This document shows positions 61,257 through 64,000 of a DNA stretch of 64,000 nucleotides, piece after piece (positions within the stretch are counted from its first letter, which is position 1; every line of letters starts with the position of its first letter). Below the pieces are notes generated by a model. That model was given only the letters and a program-made list of their open reading frames with translations, searched no databases and was not told where the DNA came from. Source of the DNA: Bifidobacterium scardovii JCM 12489 = DSM 13734 (lineage in GTDB: Bacteria; Actinomycetota; Actinomycetes; Actinomycetales; Bifidobacteriaceae). The position numbers were made by a program, and so were the translations under genes. Where the stretch lies: the NCBI RefSeq assembly GCF_001042635.1, contig NZ_AP012331.1:1736001-1800000 (forward strand), in the 5' to 3' direction.

Positions 61257-61475
61257 CTATGCTCTCGCGATGATTTCGGATAGAGGTGTTTTAAGGACTC
61301 GTGCGATACGTGTCAGTTCGTCGAAGATGAAAACACCTCCGTTGATCTTTCGGTTCAATGCATTGCGGGGAATGCCGGCATAGATGGCAAGTTCTTCTTG
61401 CGTCATGTCGACGTCCTTAAGGATCAGTTTCAACTCGGCGCCTAATTGTGCCGACGTGGGCTCTATGTGTTCCAT
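61257..61475 (-). CDS. Cro-like XRE regulator (R3)
   Basis: A 72-residue HTH protein (LKLILKDVDMTQEELAIYAG, IPRNALNRKINGGVFIFDEL) with no effector domain, as in Cro. It is divergent from R4, with starts 93 bases apart. A copy of the operator GTTCCATATGGCAC overlaps its start codon. A minus-strand TTGACG/TAATAT promoter with 16-base spacing lies at its front. Confidence 0.8.
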   Translation of the reverse strand: MEHIEPTSAQLGAELKLILKDVDMTQEELAIYAGIPRNALNRKINGGVFIFDELTRIARVLKTPLSEIIARA

Positions 61476-61575
61476 ATGGCACATATTACGCTCTTGACAC
61501 GCCGCGTCAACCTACGGCGTGTCCCATTTGGGACGTGTTGAGTGTTGTTTGGTAGTAATGTGTCCCATATGGCAA
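61469..61575. promoter_or_regulatory. Three operator copies between R3 and R4
   Basis: GTTCCATATGGCAC (61469), GTCCCATTTGGGAC (61521, a perfect palindrome) and GTCCCATATGGCAA (61562) are related 14-base sites. The first and third overlap the R3 and R4 start codons. A longer GACACGCCG/CGGCGTGTC inverted repeat lies between the first two. This is the layout of a divergent phage switch. Confidence 0.75.
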
Positions 61576-62003
61576 CAGGAAGCAAGAAACCAACTGTAGA
61601 GTCAAAGGCGCTCTCGATCGCAATTAAACGCGCGATGGCCACCCGCGACCTGAAAACCCCCGGATTGGCGAGCGCGTCCACAATCCCCTACGGCACCTTG
61701 CGCAAAATCCTCGAGTTAAACACGGTGGCGGACTACGAACAGCTAAGGAAGATCGCCGTAGCGCTTAACATCCCGCTCTCGGAAATCGTCGAAGATGCCG
61801 AACGGTTGGCCTCAGATCCAGGAGTCGTAGACGACTTCCGCGAATCCGCATCATCCGACACAAGCAAGAGTCCTGTTGATGGAATGGATGACGGCGAGCG
61901 TCTTATCGCCGAAGCGGTCGATATCGCGAAAACCGATCCCATGCAACTCGCCGCCTACCGAGACGGACACAAACACGACCCAGACCCGGACGCGAGCGCG
62001 TGA
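61569..62003 (+). CDS. CI-like repressor (R4)
   Basis: A 144-residue repressor. An N-terminal HTH (SKALSIAIKRAMATRDLKTP, ASASTIPYGTLRKIL) resembles R3 in the helix IAVALNIPLSEIVED. The rest is acidic and helical, without a LexA-type peptidase. The ATG overlaps operator copy 3. An ImmA/IrrE protease further downstream could inactivate it. It heads the run R4-DUF3800-unknown gene. Confidence 0.82.
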   Translation: MATGSKKPTVESKALSIAIKRAMATRDLKTPGLASASTIPYGTLRKILELNTVADYEQLRKIAVALNIPLSEIVEDAERLASDPGVVDDFRESASSDTSKSPVDGMDDGERLIAEAVDIAKTDPMQLAAYRDGHKHDPDPDASA

Positions 62004-62101
62004 CCACTCCGCCAAGCACACAAAAGTTCAAAACCGTTGAAAACATTAGCCCAGACCATTTTGTTGACCCCAACAAAATGACCGATCCCAAAGGAGACGT
62101 C

Positions 62102-62809
62102 ATGACCGAGTACAACCTGTATTGCGACGAGACATGCCATCTGGAGCACGACAACTCGAATTGCATGGCACTTGGCGCCGTCATCGTCCCCAAAAACAAG
62201 CGCAAGGAAATCTGCGACAGAATAACCGAGATCAAAGCCAAGCACGGCGTATACGCCACCAATGAAGTGAAATGGGCCAAAGCCCGTGACCGAATGCTGC
62301 CCCTGTACCTCGACCTCGTGGATTACTTCTTCGACGACGACGACATGAGCTTCCGACTGCTGCTGATTCCCGACAAAAGCCTCCTTGACCACAGCAAATT
62401 CGACCAGGACCACAACACTTGGTATTACAAAATGTACTTCGAAATGCTCAAGGTCATATTCGCCCCGGAACACACATATAACGTGTTCGTCGACATCAAA
62501 GACACCCACTCCGACTTCCGAGTGAATCAGCTCTGGGAGGTCTGCTCGAACAACATGTACGATTTCAAACACGAAATCATACGGAAGATACAGCCGATCC
62601 GCTCCGACGAAGTCCAGATCATGCAGATCACCGACATACTGGTAGGCGCGGTATGCCGGGCACGGCGCAAACTCAACATCGAGCACCAAAGCGAAGCAAA
62701 GCAAAAGATCATCCAACGCATCATCCAACGCTCCGGATACCCGCTCGACAAAAGCACCCTGCTACGAGAGACGAAATTCAACTACTTCATCTGGAGGGCC
62801 GCACGATGA
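62102..62809 (+). CDS. DUF3800 domain protein
   Basis: A 235-residue protein with an RNase H-like predicted fold: YNLYCDETCHLEHDNSNCMALGAVIVPK at the start, NVFVDIKDTHSDF mid-protein and VQIMQITDILVGAVCRA at the end, the conserved acidic and Gln-Asp positions of DUF3800. The start at 62102 is set by AAAGGAGACGTC; the longer frame from 62000 lacks a site. DUF3800 proteins are common near mobile elements and defence islands, but no reaction is established. It is lysogenically expressed if transcribed from R4. Confidence 0.83.
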   Translation: MTEYNLYCDETCHLEHDNSNCMALGAVIVPKNKRKEICDRITEIKAKHGVYATNEVKWAKARDRMLPLYLDLVDYFFDDDDMSFRLLLIPDKSLLDHSKFDQDHNTWYYKMYFEMLKVIFAPEHTYNVFVDIKDTHSDFRVNQLWEVCSNNMYDFKHEIIRKIQPIRSDEVQIMQITDILVGAVCRARRKLNIEHQSEAKQKIIQRIIQRSGYPLDKSTLLRETKFNYFIWRAAR

Positions 62810-63339
62810 GCAATCCGCACTGGCTGCCACATACCATCCCCTGGAACCAGACTCAGGGAGAAACTTGGGAACAGTATGAACAACGTCTGTTCCATGTGTT
62901 CCAGGCAGAGTTCGGAAACCAGAACCCACTCTTGTTCCAAGGAGAACCGGTACGTTTCAGACGTATCCCCTATACCGGCATATATCCCGAAGCGTTCGTC
63001 CATCTGACCACATGCAAGCAGGACGACAGCGATACCCGACTCCCCGATCCGCTTCGCAGCGAGAGAATCGGATGGCCCCGTCCCATAATGGAAAATTATC
63101 CGTCATGCGACATCTGCAACTATGAGGACTGCGTCAAGCCCTGGGTATGGATCAACGATAAAAAAGTGAAGATCTACCTGCCGAACCAGCAGTATCTGGT
63201 CATACTCAGCCAGCGAGGCAATCAAGACGAAGGAAACGGCTACTGGGTTCTGATAACCGCCTATCATCTGGAACAGTCACATAGAATCGCAAGAATCGAA
63301 AAGGAATATGATTCCCGCTTCAGCACCAAAGTCCAGTAA
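62806..63339 (+). CDS. Partner protein of DUF3800, nuclease-like (uncertain)
   Basis: A 177-residue protein translationally coupled to DUF3800 (ATGA overlap). RSERIGWPRPIMENYP, KPWVWINDKKVKIYLPNQQYLVIL and GYWVLITAYHLEQSHRIARIEKEY resemble the pattern of PBECR-type phage RNases (barnase/EndoU/RelE-like). A CDICNYEDC zinc-knuckle-like motif lies in the middle. The resemblance is partial and by eye only. A hairpin terminator follows. Confidence 0.6.
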   Translation: MSNPHWLPHTIPWNQTQGETWEQYEQRLFHVFQAEFGNQNPLLFQGEPVRFRRIPYTGIYPEAFVHLTTCKQDDSDTRLPDPLRSERIGWPRPIMENYPSCDICNYEDCVKPWVWINDKKVKIYLPNQQYLVILSQRGNQDEGNGYWVLITAYHLEQSHRIARIEKEYDSRFSTKVQ

Positions 63340-63345
63340 GCAACA

Positions 63346-63369
63346 GAGGCCGCCCTTACGGACGGCCTC
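63346..63369 (+). terminator. Hairpin after the R4 operon
   Basis: GAGGCCGCCC-TTAC-GGACGGCCTC is a 10-base stem with one mismatch, 7 bases after the stop. No T-run follows; the next 200 bases encode nothing I can support, apart from the ImmA gene start. Confidence 0.6.
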
Positions 63370-63631
63370 AGAGACTCCTTCTACAACCCGTAGATGAGCT
63401 ACTTCCTTTCTTGCACACGACACTCCAAAAGTCAAATCAAACGTCACAGACCAAGAACAGAAACAAGTGGAGACCGACCACAGGAGCAAAGGGATTCTCG
63501 ACCCAAAGTCTTACTCCCATTCGGGAACCCAGCCGTAACCCACAAGGCCGATCTCCTCACCACAAGTAAATCCCGCAAGCGCGGAACAGTCAATGTCAGA
63601 CGTGTCCATGTGGGCGCGGAAAGGTCGCATC

Positions 63632-64000
63632 ATGAAACATGGCATAGGCATCATCGATGCGGCGGACCGGATGGAATCGTCTTCTTTCCCGCCGCTATCG
63701 CCGCGCATGAGCTACGGGCAGATGCGCATGGCTCTGTACAACGCCGTGCCCGATCTGCACGTGTCCAGCGCGCTGCTCCCCGACGATCTGGACGGGATCT
63801 ACTGTCTGGACACCGACACGATCCTTATCGACCGGCGCATCACATGGACACGCAAACGATGCACGCTGATCCACGAACTCGTCCACCGGAAGCACGGTGA
63901 CGACACGTCGCAAGGATGCAACGGATGCCGAATGGAACGCCGGTGCCGCATGGAAACGGCGCGCATGCTGGTGAACCCGATGGAATACGCCACCGCCGAA
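63632..64000 (+). CDS. ImmA/IrrE family metallopeptidase (cut by window end)
   Basis: The visible 123 residues contain the zinc motif HELVH in TLIHELVHRKHGDD, typical of ImmA/IrrE anti-repressor proteases that cleave a phage or ICE repressor. GLDTDTILIDRRITW-like segments and a CNGCRMERRC cysteine cluster near the end are seen. It starts at 63632 after AAAGGTCGCATC. Downstream genes (often the integrase) are outside the window. Confidence 0.85.
   Translation, partial: MKHGIGIIDAADRMESSSFPPLSPRMSYGQMRMALYNAVPDLHVSSALLPDDLDGIYCLDTDTILIDRRITWTRKRCTLIHELVHRKHGDDTSQGCNGCRMERRCRMETARMLVNPMEYATAE

Larger units (their letters stand above)
29940..64000. mobile_element. Temperate siphovirus prophage (right end outside window)
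   Basis: About 34 kb of contiguous phage genes: lysis, tail, head, packaging, replication and lysogeny modules in a standard siphovirus order. The left boundary is placed just before the terminator of the holin gene. No tRNA or other gene is interrupted there, and no core att repeat can be identified without the other end. No integrase is seen; ImmA/IrrE at the right edge suggests it follows soon after. The region from 29778 to 29940 contains no gene. Confidence 0.95.

Noticed and set aside
63511..63708. 65-residue minus-strand frame before ImmA
   Set aside because: No ribosome site at any start and no recognisable protein; most of it overlaps the ImmA gene antisense.

Overview
The window is high-G+C actinobacterial DNA, almost certainly Bifidobacterium. 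The evidence is the adjacent hrcA-dnaJ and tkt-tal blocks (transketolase and transaldolase are core bifid-shunt enzymes), a perfect CIRCE element, and the protein sequences themselves. The species cannot be fixed from the sequence alone. About 30 kb of chromosome (1 to ~29.9 kb) is followed by a prophage that runs off the right edge of the window.

Chromosomal part. From left to right it holds: a yebC-ruvC-ruvA repair cluster on the minus strand; a HIT-family phosphohydrolase/transferase; thrS; a six-tRNA operon (Gly, Cys, Val, Val, Ala, Gly) with its own terminator; a PAC2-family protein; uppP (undecaprenyl-PP recycling); a fructosamine-kinase-like protein; dnaJ and the heat-shock repressor hrcA with its CIRCE operator; tkt and tal; a HepT/MntA toxin-antitoxin pair whose antitoxin carries a fused HTH; two membrane proteins; a MATE exporter translationally coupled to an HTH-aminotransferase fusion; the rlmN-cdsA-frr-pyrH and tsf-rpsB run of translation and lipid genes; def; and an acyl-CoA synthetase. 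A dispersed GGCTCCCCTC/GAGGGGAGCC inverted-repeat family sits in at least five intergenic gaps.

Prophage (about 29.94 kb to beyond 64.0 kb). It is a temperate siphovirus with HK97-type head genes and probably cos packaging (HNH next to terS/terL). Nearly all lytic genes are on the minus strand, so they read right to left: early genes from ~60.0 kb (SSB, a replication initiator with internal iterons, an Orn-like exonuclease, several small DNA-binding proteins), then HNH, terS, terL, portal, protease-capsid fusion, head-tail connectors, major tail protein, tail chaperones, tape measure, Dit, Gp37-like protein, baseplate/tip proteins including one with a GH16 glycanase domain, and finally a GH25-LysM endolysin and a holin ending at a strong terminator. 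The lysogeny region (60.2-64.0 kb) contains four HTH regulators in two divergent switches, a repressor-DUF3800-unknown protein operon, and an ImmA/IrrE metallopeptidase cut by the window edge. No integrase and no recognisable att site is visible, so the right end lies outside the window.

Most interesting points: the replication origin embedded in the initiator gene; probable programmed frameshifts in both the major tail protein (CCC-TAA, adding an Ig-like domain) and the tail chaperones; a single ORF encoding protease plus capsid with a strong internal ribosome site; a GH16 domain in a tail protein; a reversed gene cassette bracketed by an imperfect repeat; duplicated immunity switches; and a two-gene DUF3800 cassette under the repressor that could be a lysogen-expressed defence module. 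The only gene-free stretch over 300 bases is 10964-11433, which holds the CIRCE element and the tkt leader.
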